Of a stretch of 64,000 bases of DNA, positions 44,163 through 52,754 are shown one piece after another. The notes under the pieces are model-generated. The model was not told where the DNA came from and searched no databases. It was given only the letters and a program-made list of their open reading frames with translations. How positions within the stretch are numbered: the stretch's first letter is position 1; every line of letters begins with the position of its first letter. Where the stretch lies: positions 2,170,001-2,234,000 of the forward strand of contig NZ_CP146091.1 of NCBI RefSeq assembly GCF_037023145.1. Reading direction: 5' to 3'. The stretch is from Ralstonia sp. RRA. GTDB lineage: Bacteria; Pseudomonadota; Gammaproteobacteria; Burkholderiales; Burkholderiaceae. A program made the position numbers and the translations under genes.

Positions 44163-45143
44163 TCAGAAGCGCAGCAGTGCCGCGCCCCACGTAAAGCCGC
44201 CGCCCACGCCTTCGAGCATCACGTGCTGACCACGCTGAATGCGACCGTCACGCACGGCAACATCGAGCGCCAGCGGAATCGAGGCGGCCGACGTATTGCC
44301 ATGCTCATCAACGGTGACGATCAGGCGCTCGTTCGACAGCCCCAGCTTCTTGGTCGTGCCCTGCATGATGCGGATGTTGGCTTGATGCGGGATCAGCCAG
44401 TCGACCTGCGAGGCCTCCATCTCAGCCTTGGCCAGCGCCTCACGCGCCACCTTGTCGAGCACTGTCACGGCCAACTTGAAGACGGCCTGGCCATCCATGT
44501 ACAGGAAAGCGCTGCCTTGGATCGCGCCCGCAGCCACATTGCCGGGCACGCACAGAATGTTGGCGTGGCTGCCGTCGGCATGCAGGGCCGTCGACAGGAT
44601 GCCTGGCTCATCGGAAGCCTGCAGCACCACGGCACCAGCACCATCGCCGAACAGCACGCAAGTCGTGCGGTCATTGAAGTCGATGATGCGCGAGAAGACT
44701 TCCGAACCGATCACCAGCACGTTGCGGTATGCGCCCGAGCGAATGAAGTTGTCGGCCGTCGACAGCGCGTAGACGAAGCCGGAGCACACGGCCTGCACGT
44801 CAAACGCCGCACAACCGTTGGTAATGCCCAGTTTCTGCTGCACGAGGCAAGCCGTGCTCGGGAAAACGAAATCCGGCGTGGACGTCGCCACCAGGATCAG
44901 GTCGATCTCAGAGCGGTCAATACCAGCGGACTCAATCGCGCGTTCGGCCGCCTTGACGGCGAGATCGCTACACGTGACATCGGGCTCGGCAAAGTGGCGC
45001 GCGCGAATGCCGCTGCGCGTGACGATCCATTCGTCGCTCGTCTCGATGCCCTTTTCGGCCAGTTGTGCAGCCAGTTCTTGATTGGTGACCCGCTTGGGCG
45101 GCAGGTAGCTGCCCGTGCCGATGATCCTTGCGTAACGTGTCAT
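44163..45143 (-). CDS. fabH: 3-oxoacyl-[ACP] synthase III
   Basis: 326 residues from ATG 45143. Catalytic Cys120 ([11 protein letters not shown]), His in IPHQANIRI and Asn in EHGNTSAAS. Starts fatty-acid synthesis from acetyl-CoA and malonyl-ACP. 37 nt after plsX. Confidence 0.98.
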   Translation of the reverse strand: MTRYARIIGTGSYLPPKRVTNQELAAQLAEKGIETSDEWIVTRSGIRARHFAEPDVTCSDLAVKAAERAIESAGIDRSEIDLILVATSTPDFVFPSTACLVQQKLGITNGCAAFDVQAVCSGFVYALSTADNFIRSGAYRNVLVIGSEVFSRIIDFNDRTTCVLFGDGAGAVVLQASDEPGILSTALHADGSHANILCVPGNVAAGAIQGSAFLYMDGQAVFKLAVTVLDKVAREALAKAEMEASQVDWLIPHQANIRIMQGTTKKLGLSNERLIVTVDEHGNTSAASIPLALDVAVRDGRIQRGQHVMLEGVGGGFTWGAALLRF

Positions 45144-45180
45144 GTGCGGTGGGGTGAATGCTGACTCGGGGGCAACGCGC

Positions 45181-46242
45181 TCAAGCGGCGTCGGCGGCCG
45201 GAGTGGAAGTGGAGACCGGCGCAGCGCCCGCTGCGTCGTGATGCGATTCGAACGCCTGCGCAATGCGGGCGATCACGCCGTTGGCCGCTGCGTCGTAGGC
45301 GCGTTTGATCGCCCATTCAAACGCATAGGCATCGGCCGAGCCGTGGCTCTTGATGACAAGACCCCGCAGGCCGAGCAGCGCGGCGCCATTGTAGCGCCGA
45401 TGGTCAACACGGCGTTTGAAACGCGAAAGCACGGGCAGCGCCACCACCGCGAGCAGCTTGGTGAACCACGAGCGGCTGAATTCTTCGCGCAGCATCTCGC
45501 CGATCATCTTGGCGAGGCCTTCTGTGCTCTTGAGCGCCACGTTGCCGACAAAGCCGTCGCAGACGACGATGTCCGTGGTGCCCTTGAAGATGTCGTTGCC
45601 TTCAACGTTGCCGAAGAAGTTGAGATCGGAAGCGCGCAGCAGCTCACCCGCCTGCTTGACGACCTCGTTGCCCTTGATGACTTCTTCGCCGATGTTGAGC
45701 AGGCCCACCGTCGGGCGCGGCTTCTGCTCGACCACCGACACCATTGCCGAGGCCATTTGCGCGAACTGCAAAAGGTGCTCGGGCTCGCAATCTGCGTTGG
45801 CGCCGAGATCCAGCACCGTGGTGCCTGAGCCCTTCTCGTTCGGGATGGCGGTGGCGATGGCTGGGCGGTCAATCCCGTCCAGCGTTTTGAGAACGTAACG
45901 CGACACAGCCATCAGGGCACCGGTATTGCCGGCGGAGACGCACGCCTGCGCGGCGCCCTCCTTGACCTGGTTGATGGCCACGCGCATCGAAGAATCTTTC
46001 TTCTTGCGCAGCGCGATCTCGACCGGATCGTCCATCGACACCACCTCAGAGGCGGGGACGACGTGGATGCGCGGGTTCGCGGCGGCGTGAAGTCGTTTGA
46101 GCTGCGCCGCAATGACGTCAGGCTGCCCGACGAGCAGCATTTCGACGTCTTCGTGTGCGGCGAGAAATTGGATCGCTGCAGGGATCGTCACGCCAACGCC
46201 GTGATCGCCACCCATGCAGTCGATGGCAAGCTTGATGGTCAT
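45181..46242 (-). CDS. plsX: Phosphate acyltransferase
   Basis: 353 residues. [10 protein letters not shown] start, [10 protein letters not shown] and [11 protein letters not shown] boxes of PlsX, which makes acyl-phosphate from acyl-ACP for phospholipid synthesis. A C-terminal Ala/Pro-rich tail ([17 protein letters not shown]) is an extension. Separated from rpmF by 188 nt holding a terminator. Confidence 0.97.
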   Translation of the reverse strand: MTIKLAIDCMGGDHGVGVTIPAAIQFLAAHEDVEMLLVGQPDVIAAQLKRLHAAANPRIHVVPASEVVSMDDPVEIALRKKKDSSMRVAINQVKEGAAQACVSAGNTGALMAVSRYVLKTLDGIDRPAIATAIPNEKGSGTTVLDLGANADCEPEHLLQFAQMASAMVSVVEQKPRPTVGLLNIGEEVIKGNEVVKQAGELLRASDLNFFGNVEGNDIFKGTTDIVVCDGFVGNVALKSTEGLAKMIGEMLREEFSRSWFTKLLAVVALPVLSRFKRRVDHRRYNGAALLGLRGLVIKSHGSADAYAFEWAIKRAYDAAANGVIARIAQAFESHHDAAGAAPVSTSTPAADAA

Positions 46243-46332
46243 GCGAGTCTGAGTTGCGGTTTCACGTGCGGCTTCAGCATAGGCGCCGTATGGTACACAA
46301 ACCCGACCACGCCTTGCCGAATTCTGCGCAAC

Positions 46333-46364
46333 AAAAAAGCGGCAAATTGGCTTGCCGCTTTTCT
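46333..46364 (-). terminator. Intrinsic terminator between rpmF and plsX
   Basis: The stem AAAAGCGGCAA (46335-46345) with its complement at 46351-46362 has six T on the minus strand. It would end or attenuate the yceD-rpmF transcript before the fab operon. Confidence 0.8.
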
Positions 46365-46430
46365 GTTTGCATCATGAACCTGTGCGTTCAGACCAACCCA
46401 ACGCGCTTGCCAGAGAACTGGCAAATCGCA

Positions 46431-46610
46431 TCAGTCGTTCTTGGTCTTCACAACCTTGCGGCCACGATAGTAGCCGTTCGGGCTCACGTGGTGACGCAGG
46501 TGGACTTCACCCGTGGTCGGCTCGACAGCGATCGGGGCCGTGGTGAGGAAGTCGTGCGAACGATGCATGCCGCGCTTGGACGGCGACTTCTTGTTTTGTT
46601 GAACAGCCAT
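46431..46610 (-). CDS. rpmF: 50S ribosomal protein L32
   Basis: 59 residues: [20 protein letters not shown]... ending RKVVKTKND. The basic N-terminus is the L32 signature; the C-terminal zinc-ligand cysteines of some L32 proteins are absent here, as in a Zn-independent form. Lies between yceD and plsX, the normal order. Confidence 0.97.
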   Translation of the reverse strand: MAVQQNKKSPSKRGMHRSHDFLTTAPIAVEPTTGEVHLRHHVSPNGYYRGRKVVKTKND

Positions 46611-46725
46611 GACTGACTCCTAAGCAATTTGATCGATTTTATCACATCACACGGAGCCGGAGCGTAGCCATTCCGGTAGGCGTGTGAAACGTACTGCCAT
46701 CAACGCACGCAAAACCTGCATGCGC

Positions 46726-47262
46726 CTAATGTTTGGTCTTCAGATTGGCCAGCACCGCGAACGGCGACGGCTTCTTTTCGGCTTCCACCGCTTCCGGCAA
46801 GACCTCATCCGGACAGACTGCATGACGCGGTGACACCGGCAGCGCCAGCAGCAACTCGTCTTCGATCTGCGTGATCAGGTCGAAGTTACGGGAGCCGACG
46901 ATGACATCTGCCTCGTCATCATCCAGCGGCGCTGCGTCAGCCTCTTCCTCCGAGCGCATCACCTCCAGGCGCGTACGCACCAGCAGCGATTGCTCGTAGG
47001 CATGCAGGCAACGCTGGCATTGCAGCCAGACGGCACCATCCACTTCCAGATCAACGAAAAGACGCTGGCGGGCCGACTGACCCGCGGTGGCTTCCTCGCG
47101 CACCGCGCCCTGCATCTGCCAACGGAACGGCTTGTTGGCATCAGCCGGCGCATCGGCGGCCTGCTCGGCCAGCAGACGGGGCATATCGGCCAGGGCGACC
47201 GTGCCACTTACCTGCTCGCCACTGCGGATGAACGCGAAAAGATCGAATGATCGAAAATTCAT
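46726..47262 (-). CDS. DUF177 / YceD family protein
   Basis: 178 residues from ATG 47262. Contains CQRCLHAYEQ and an acidic region (SEEEADAAPLDDDEADVI). YceD proteins accompany rpmF and have been linked to 23S rRNA processing or accumulation. In-frame extension upstream to 47427 has no ribosome site. Confidence 0.93.
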   Translation of the reverse strand: MNFRSFDLFAFIRSGEQVSGTVALADMPRLLAEQAADAPADANKPFRWQMQGAVREEATAGQSARQRLFVDLEVDGAVWLQCQRCLHAYEQSLLVRTRLEVMRSEEEADAAPLDDDEADVIVGSRNFDLITQIEDELLLALPVSPRHAVCPDEVLPEAVEAEKKPSPFAVLANLKTKH

Positions 47263-47482
47263 GATCGAACCCGCTGAACGCGTTGCCGCTTGTTGCCGAT
47301 ATGTGCGCGAAACCTGATTTGTGCCGCCTTGCGCGCGAACCCCGACACCTTCCGGCATCTTGCGCCTGGGCGCCCGGTTTGCGACACTGCGCGGCCAAAC
47401 CGCGAAACGCGGGATTATAGCGAACAAAAACCTCTGGCGTCAAAAGGTTTTCGCTCAAAAACCACTGCATCTTCAAGCACTT

Positions 47483-48079
47483 ATGACTTCTGCCTCGCGT
47501 CCGCCGCTGATTCTCGGCTCCAGCTCGCCTTATCGGCGGGAATTGCTTGAACGCCTGCGCCTGCCGTTCGAAATCGTGGTGCCGAACATTGACGAGACCC
47601 CTGCACCCGGCGAATCGCCCGACCAGACCGCACTCCGTCTGGCCCGACAGAAGGCGGAAAAGGTGGCGTTGGACTATCCGGGCGCGCTGGTGATCGGCTC
47701 CGACCAGGTGGCCACGCTGGACGGCAAGCAGGTCGGCAAGCCCGGCGATCACGCTCGCGCACTCGCCCAACTGCATTGGATGCGTGGACGCACCGTCACA
47801 TTCCACTCGGCGCTGTGTCTGTACGACGGCCGTACCGGGCAGCATCAAAGTGAGGATGTCCGCACGCTCGCGACGTTCCGCGACCTCTCCGATGCCGAAC
47901 TGGACGCCTATCTGCATCTGGAACACCCGTACGACGTGGCCGGCAGCGCCAAATCCGAAGGCTTGGGCATTGCCCTGCTGGAGCGCGTGGAATCGTCGGA
48001 CCCGACGGCCCTGGTGGGCCTGCCGCTGATCGCACTGACCAGCATGCTGCGCAACGTGCACTACCCCCTCTTCGCCTAA
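47483..48079 (+). CDS. Maf/YceF family nucleotide pyrophosphatase
   Basis: 198 residues from ATG 47483. Maf fold: ILGSSSPYRRELLERLRLPFE, DETP, GSDQVATLDG and KPGDHARA. Paired with yceD/rpmF, which suggests the YceF-type (7-methyl-GTP) rather than the dTTP/UTP-type enzyme; that choice is by context. Three nucleotides before the next gene. Confidence 0.92.
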   Translation: MTSASRPPLILGSSSPYRRELLERLRLPFEIVVPNIDETPAPGESPDQTALRLARQKAEKVALDYPGALVIGSDQVATLDGKQVGKPGDHARALAQLHWMRGRTVTFHSALCLYDGRTGQHQSEDVRTLATFRDLSDAELDAYLHLEHPYDVAGSAKSEGLGIALLERVESSDPTALVGLPLIALTSMLRNVHYPLFA

Positions 48080-48082
48080 ATC

Positions 48083-48814
48083 ATGGCTGGCACGCTTTAC
48101 CTCATCCCGAATACGCTCGGCTCGCGCGATGCGGCCGACCCGCTGCCCGACGTGATTCCCGCGGGCGTACAGCAGATCACTGCCCGGCTCGACTACTTCG
48201 TCGCCGAGCACGCCAAGACGGCGCGTGCGCTGCTGAAGAAGCTGGCCGAAACCACGCCGCTGGCACGCCCGCTGCAGGAAATCACCATCCGCGAACTCAA
48301 CGTCAAGACGCCGGACTCAGAGCTGAAAGCACTGCTGGCGCCGGTCATTGCCGGGCAAGACGCGGGGCTGATGTCGGAAGCGGGTGTGCCGGCCGTGGCC
48401 GATCCGGGCGCCAACCTCGTGCGCCTCGCCCACCAGCACGGCGTGCGCGTGAAGCCGCTGGTGGGGCCAAGTTCGATTCTGCTGGCGGTGATGGCATCCG
48501 GCCTGAATGGCCAGAGCTTTGCGTTTAACGGCTACCTGCCGGTGGATGCGACTGAGCGCAAGACCAAGCTGCGTGCGCTGGAACAGCTCTCACGCTCGGC
48601 GGGGCAAACCCAGGTTTTTATCGAGACGCCGTACCGCAACGGCGCGCTGCTGGAAGCCATCCAGGCCGGTTGCGCACCGGGCACGCTGCTTTCCATCGCG
48701 GTGGATCTGACGTTGCCCAGCGAGCAGGTGGTGACGCTGCCAGTGAGCGACTGGCGCGCCGACCGCATGGATTTGCACAAGCGGCCGGCGATCTTCTCAC
48801 TCCTGGCGCGCTGA
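48083..48814 (+). CDS. SAM-dependent methyltransferase, tetrapyrrole-methylase fold (RsmI-like)
   Basis: 243 residues. LYLIPNTLG start, AGLMSEAGVPAVADPGANLVRLAH and FNGYLPVD match the RsmI/YraL superfamily, which methylates 16S rRNA C1402. It is shorter and more divergent than the usual RsmI (about 285), so it may be a paralogue with another target. Three nucleotides after maf, likely one operon. Confidence 0.85.
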   Translation: MAGTLYLIPNTLGSRDAADPLPDVIPAGVQQITARLDYFVAEHAKTARALLKKLAETTPLARPLQEITIRELNVKTPDSELKALLAPVIAGQDAGLMSEAGVPAVADPGANLVRLAHQHGVRVKPLVGPSSILLAVMASGLNGQSFAFNGYLPVDATERKTKLRALEQLSRSAGQTQVFIETPYRNGALLEAIQAGCAPGTLLSIAVDLTLPSEQVVTLPVSDWRADRMDLHKRPAIFSLLAR

Positions 48815-49915
48815 TTATTCCTTCATCAGCAACTTGAGCTGGCCCGTCGCGGCCAGCGCCTTGACAGCCCCCGCGCCCATCGCCGTGCCAAGCTTGCGGG
48901 CAACGCGCGAGGCGAAGTTTTCCTTGACTGTGTAGTCGACCACGTCCGGCGCCTTGATAACGTTGCGCGCCACGAAATCCGCACTACCAAGCCCATCAGC
49001 CAGACCCAGCTCAATCGCCTTCGAGCCAGTCCAGAACAAGCCCGTGAACAGTGTCGGATCGTCCTTCAGACGGTTGCCACGACCTTGCTTGACCACGTCG
49101 ATGAACTGCTGATGGATGTCGTTGAGCATGTCCTGCGCGTACTGCTTCTGCTGCGGCGACACCGGCGAGAACGGGTCCAGCATCCCCTTGTTCGAGCCAG
49201 CCGTGAGCAAGCGGCGCTCCACACCGACCTTGTCCATCAGGCCGGTAAAGCCGAAGCCGTCCATCAGCACGCCGATCGAACCAACGATGCTGGCCTTGTC
49301 GACATAGATTTTGTCAGCCGCCGCGGCCACGTAGTAACCACCCGAGGCGCACATCTCCTCCACCACCACGTACAGCGGGATGTTCTTGTACTTGGCACGC
49401 AGGCGGCGGATGTCGTCATTGATCATGCCCGCCTGCACCGGCGACCCACCCGGCGAATTGATCTTGAGGATCACGCCGACCGTGTTGTCATCGGCAAACG
49501 CGGCTTCGAGGGACGCGTTGATGTTCTCGGCGCTGGCGTTCGTGTTGGCGGCGATCTCGCCATCGAGGTTGACCACCGCGGTGTGGCGGCCGGTGCTGAC
49601 GGTCTCGCCCTCGAAGCTTGCGAACGCCCAGAGAATCAGACCAACGATACCCAGCGACACGAAGCGGAAGAAGATGCGCCAGCGGCGTGCTGCGCGTTGC
49701 TCACGCACCGTCGCCATCAGCACCTTTTCGAGCACCTCTCGCTCCCAGCCGCTTGGCTGCGCCTGGGCCGACGCGGGAGCCACAGGTGCAGGCTTGCCAG
49801 CGGCCGGGTCGCGTAGTTCAGCTTCGAGCGGGTGTTCGGCGTGCTGCGTGACTTCCAGTGCTTCCGGTTTGCCGGCGCCCTCTTCGGGCGATTTCGGCGG
49901 ATTCGAGTCGGTCAT
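48815..49915 (-). CDS. S49-family signal peptide peptidase
   Basis: 366 residues. Cytoplasmic N-terminus (1-78, Pro/Ala-rich), one helix (about 80-100), and protease domain with Ser191 in EEMCASGGYY and Lys243 in SNKGMLDPF, the SppA-type Ser-Lys dyad. Short single-domain form as in SppA_36K. Cleaves remnant signal peptides in the membrane. Convergent with the methyltransferase gene with no gap. Confidence 0.95.
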   Translation of the reverse strand: MTDSNPPKSPEEGAGKPEALEVTQHAEHPLEAELRDPAAGKPAPVAPASAQAQPSGWEREVLEKVLMATVREQRAARRWRIFFRFVSLGIVGLILWAFASFEGETVSTGRHTAVVNLDGEIAANTNASAENINASLEAAFADDNTVGVILKINSPGGSPVQAGMINDDIRRLRAKYKNIPLYVVVEEMCASGGYYVAAAADKIYVDKASIVGSIGVLMDGFGFTGLMDKVGVERRLLTAGSNKGMLDPFSPVSPQQKQYAQDMLNDIHQQFIDVVKQGRGNRLKDDPTLFTGLFWTGSKAIELGLADGLGSADFVARNVIKAPDVVDYTVKENFASRVARKLGTAMGAGAVKALAATGQLKLLMKE

Positions 49916-49963
49916 AGACGAGGTGGAGAACGTTCGAGGAGATCGAGAAGATGGACGACACCT

Positions 49964-50356
49964 TCATGCCGGTGGAATCGGCGCCGGTGCGGGCGCCGGC
50001 ATGCGAAACAACGCGTCGGGCTGCCACCAGACCTCGCCGTCGCGCTCGGCAATGTCGAGCTTGGACAGATGCGAGCCTCGGCACGGCCCGCCAACACAGC
50101 GACCGGTATCCGGCTCATAGATGGCGCCATGCGTCGCGCACATCAGATACAGCCCGGAGCTTTCAAAAAACTGCCCTTCCTGCCAGTCCATTTCCATCGG
50201 CACGTGTGCGCACTGGTTCAGGTAACCATGCACGCCGCCTGCGTAGCGGACGACGAAAGCGCTCACCGTACGCCCACGCACTTCCACGGGGAAACGCACG
50301 CCCAGACCGCCATCTTCCAGCGCGGTGCTTTCGCAGATGCGAACCGGCTCGGCCAT
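49964..50356 (-). CDS. Rieske [2Fe-2S] domain protein
   Basis: 130 residues from ATG 50356 (ATG 50365 possible). Cluster ligands Cys49-x-His51 (QCAHVP) and Cys73-x2-His76 (MCATHG). The tail is Pro/Ala-rich (RMPAPAPAPIPPA). A ferredoxin-like component, perhaps of an oxygenase; partners are not in this window. Follows the HAD gene (TGAAATG spacing). Confidence 0.92.
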   Translation of the reverse strand: MAEPVRICESTALEDGGLGVRFPVEVRGRTVSAFVVRYAGGVHGYLNQCAHVPMEMDWQEGQFFESSGLYLMCATHGAIYEPDTGRCVGGPCRGSHLSKLDIAERDGEVWWQPDALFRMPAPAPAPIPPA

Positions 50357-50357
50357 T

Positions 50358-51017
50358 TCAGGCATGGTCAGCCAGCCAGCGGTGCAGATCAGCGACCGAT
50401 TGCGCGCAGTACAGCGGCGTGAGCGCATGCAGCACATCGGCAGGGTGCGCGCCGTATGTGACGGCCACACCGGCAGCCCCCGCATTGGCGGCCATCTGCA
50501 AGTCGTGCGTGGTGTCGCCAATCATCAGCGTGCGCTCGACATCCATGCCCAGATCGCGCGTGAGTTCGAGCAGCATCGCCGGATGCGGTTTGGAGAACGT
50601 CTCGTCAGCGCAGCGCGTATTGTCGAATACGCCGGTCAGGCCCGTGACCTCCAGCGCACGCTGCAGGCCGATGCGCGACTTGCCGGTCGCCACGGCCAGC
50701 AGGTAATTCTCGCGGCGCAGTGCATCGAGCATCTCGCGCACGCCCGGAAACAGCACCAGTTGCGAATCGCGGCTGAGGTAATGAAAACGATAACGTTCAG
50801 CCAACTTGCCGTAGTCTGCCGGGTCGAGCGTCGGCACGGCGTATTCAAGCGCGTCACGCAAGCCCAGACCAATTACGTGGCTGGCGTGCGCATCATCCGG
50901 CACGGGCAGATCCAGATCCCGGCACGCAAGCTGGATCGACCGGGTAATGGCCGACGTCGAATCCATCAAGGTACCGTCCCAGTCGAAGACGATCAGGTCA
51001 AAGCGCTGCTGGGGCAT
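50358..51017 (-). CDS. HAD-superfamily phosphatase (phosphoglycolate phosphatase-like)
   Basis: 219 residues. Motif I DWDGTLMDST (Asp12 and Asp14), motif II VATGKS, motif III/IV KPHPAMLL and MIGDTTHDLQMAANAG. Often annotated Gph-like; substrate not certain. Overlaps rluC by 20 nt. Confidence 0.92.
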   Translation of the reverse strand: MPQQRFDLIVFDWDGTLMDSTSAITRSIQLACRDLDLPVPDDAHASHVIGLGLRDALEYAVPTLDPADYGKLAERYRFHYLSRDSQLVLFPGVREMLDALRRENYLLAVATGKSRIGLQRALEVTGLTGVFDNTRCADETFSKPHPAMLLELTRDLGMDVERTLMIGDTTHDLQMAANAGAAGVAVTYGAHPADVLHALTPLYCAQSVADLHRWLADHA

Positions 51018-52026
51018 CGGGATCGGGACTCTCAGATTGGAAGGCGTTGAGGAAATCGGCGCACTCGGCCGGCAACGGCGCGTTGAATGTGACGATTTCG
51101 CCGCTGTGCGGGTGCGTCAACTGCAGACGATGCGCGTGCAGGAACATCCGCCCCAGTCGCGGCGACGCGTTTGCACGCGATAGCGCCTTGTTGAGTGCGA
51201 AATCGCCGTACTTGTCATCACCAAGGATCGGGAAGCCCGCATGTGCCAGATGCACCCGAATCTGGTGCGTGCGGCCGGTTTTCAACTCCGCCTCAAGCAG
51301 GGTGTACGGCCCAAATACGCCGACCTTATTGAAAATCGTGTGCGATGGCTGCCCATCGGCCTGTACGCGCACGCGGCGCTCGCCTTCTGGCGTCGTGAAT
51401 TTGTGCAGCGGCGATTTGATGTGCTGGCGCTTGTGCGGCCAGACGCCCTTCACGGCAGCGAAATAGCGCTTGTCGAGCTGGCCTTCGCGAATCTGCTCGT
51501 GCAGCGCTACCAGCGCTGAACGCTTCTTGGCAAGCAGCAAGACGCCAGAAGTCTCGCGGTCCAGACGGTGTACCAGCTCAAGGAACTTCGCGTCCGGGCG
51601 CGATTGGCGCAACTGCTCGATCACCCCGAACGCGACGCCCGAGCCGCCGTGCACAGCCACGCCGGCCGGCTTATCGATCACCAACAGATGCGTATCTTCA
51701 TGGAGGATCGTGAACTCAGCGGCCGGCACAGCTCGCGGCGCTTCTGCCTGCTGAGCGATCCGAAGCGGCGGAATGCGCACCAGATCGCCGAGTTTGAGGC
51801 GATATTCCGCATCGATGCGTCCTTTGTTCACCCGCACCTCGCCGGAGCGCAGGATGCGGTAGATATGGCTCTTGGGCACGCCCTTGGCCAAGCGCATCAG
51901 GAAATTGTCGATGCGCTGGCCCTCAGCGTCCTCGCCGATCTCGACATAGGCGACGGATTTTCCGTCGAGTGCGTCGCGCACGGCTTCTTGAATGCGGCCA
52001 TCAAATGGATGGCGTAACTCATTCAT
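50998..52026 (-). CDS. rluC: 23S rRNA pseudouridine synthase RluC
   Basis: 342 residues from ATG 52026 (MNELRHPFDGRIQEAV). S4 RNA-binding domain (about 35-90) and pseudouridine synthase domain with Asp156 in LVHRLDRETSGVLL. Family member RluC modifies U955, U2504 and U2580 of 23S rRNA. Divergent from rne, as in E. coli. A longer in-frame extension to 52353 lies in the rne leader and is not coding. Confidence 0.95.
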   Translation of the reverse strand: MNELRHPFDGRIQEAVRDALDGKSVAYVEIGEDAEGQRIDNFLMRLAKGVPKSHIYRILRSGEVRVNKGRIDAEYRLKLGDLVRIPPLRIAQQAEAPRAVPAAEFTILHEDTHLLVIDKPAGVAVHGGSGVAFGVIEQLRQSRPDAKFLELVHRLDRETSGVLLLAKKRSALVALHEQIREGQLDKRYFAAVKGVWPHKRQHIKSPLHKFTTPEGERRVRVQADGQPSHTIFNKVGVFGPYTLLEAELKTGRTHQIRVHLAHAGFPILGDDKYGDFALNKALSRANASPRLGRMFLHAHRLQLTHPHSGEIVTFNAPLPAECADFLNAFQSESPDPDAPAAL

Positions 52027-52754
52027 TTTCAATATAATTTTCTCGCTGGACAGTCGTTTAGGCGCCAGCAAAGCCGGTCGGGACGAAACAACAGCTATTG
52101 TACACAGCCACCGTTTCCGTCCGGAACGTGCCGATTCCCCACCCACTTGTGTTACAAAGCTAATCACGTGGCCGGTCAAATCGGCACGAAAGCAGCACGC
52201 ACCGCTATCCCATCGCGCAAGACGTGAACCAAAGATCACGTCGGCAAGATCGGCCAGCGTAGAACGAGCAGCTGGTAGAACAGAATTCAAAAGCGGGCGC
52301 CACATGGTCTCCATACGGCGCCCGCTTGGTGAAAGAAGCCCTTGCCGCACCACAGTTGGTGCCGGCCGGCTCAGTATCCGGTTACCGCGTTGCCATGGCG
52401 GTCCGGCGGCAAAACTCCAACAAGCAGCACGCCGCCCGATTCGCCCCGCCGCGGGTTTCGCCCGGACACGCCGCGCCGTCTATTCGCTCTTTGTGGTCGC
52501 TTCACGCGACTCGCCGCCGCCGGCCCGCCCGCACAACGCGTTGGGCCCGTGGCACGAGTGACAGGACGCGCGACAAGACGCCAACCGCGTCTGCGAACTC
52601 CGCCCTGCCGTCCGTGACGCCCTCATTTCTTTCGCCCGTGCCCCGTCGCGCCGTCTTTTTATCGGTCGACACTCCGGCAATTCTTTGACCACCCGCTCCG
52701 CCTTCGCGTGCTCCATGAAGCGCCGTGCTTGCACGGCATTGGAGTGAGGTTGCA
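52027..52754 (+). promoter_or_regulatory. rne leader / rluC-rne divergent intergenic region (728 bp)
   Basis: No credible protein gene here; open frames are high-GC artefacts. RNase E genes elsewhere have long 5' leaders (361 nt in E. coli) that sense RNase E level and control their own mRNA decay. GTCGC-TTCAC-GCGAC (about 52495-52509) is one hairpin inside the likely leader. The ribosome site of rne is in GGAGTGAGG (52740-52748). Confidence 0.55.
52291..52327. repeat. Long perfect hairpin in the rluC-rne intergenic region
   Basis: AAGCGGGCGCC (52291-52301) pairs over 11 bp with GGCGCCCGCTT (52317-52327); the 15-nt loop contains a second stem ATGG/CCAT with loop TCT. On the minus strand TTTTG follows the stem. 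It lies about 265 nt before rluC's start and 430 nt before rne. Confidence 0.7.
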
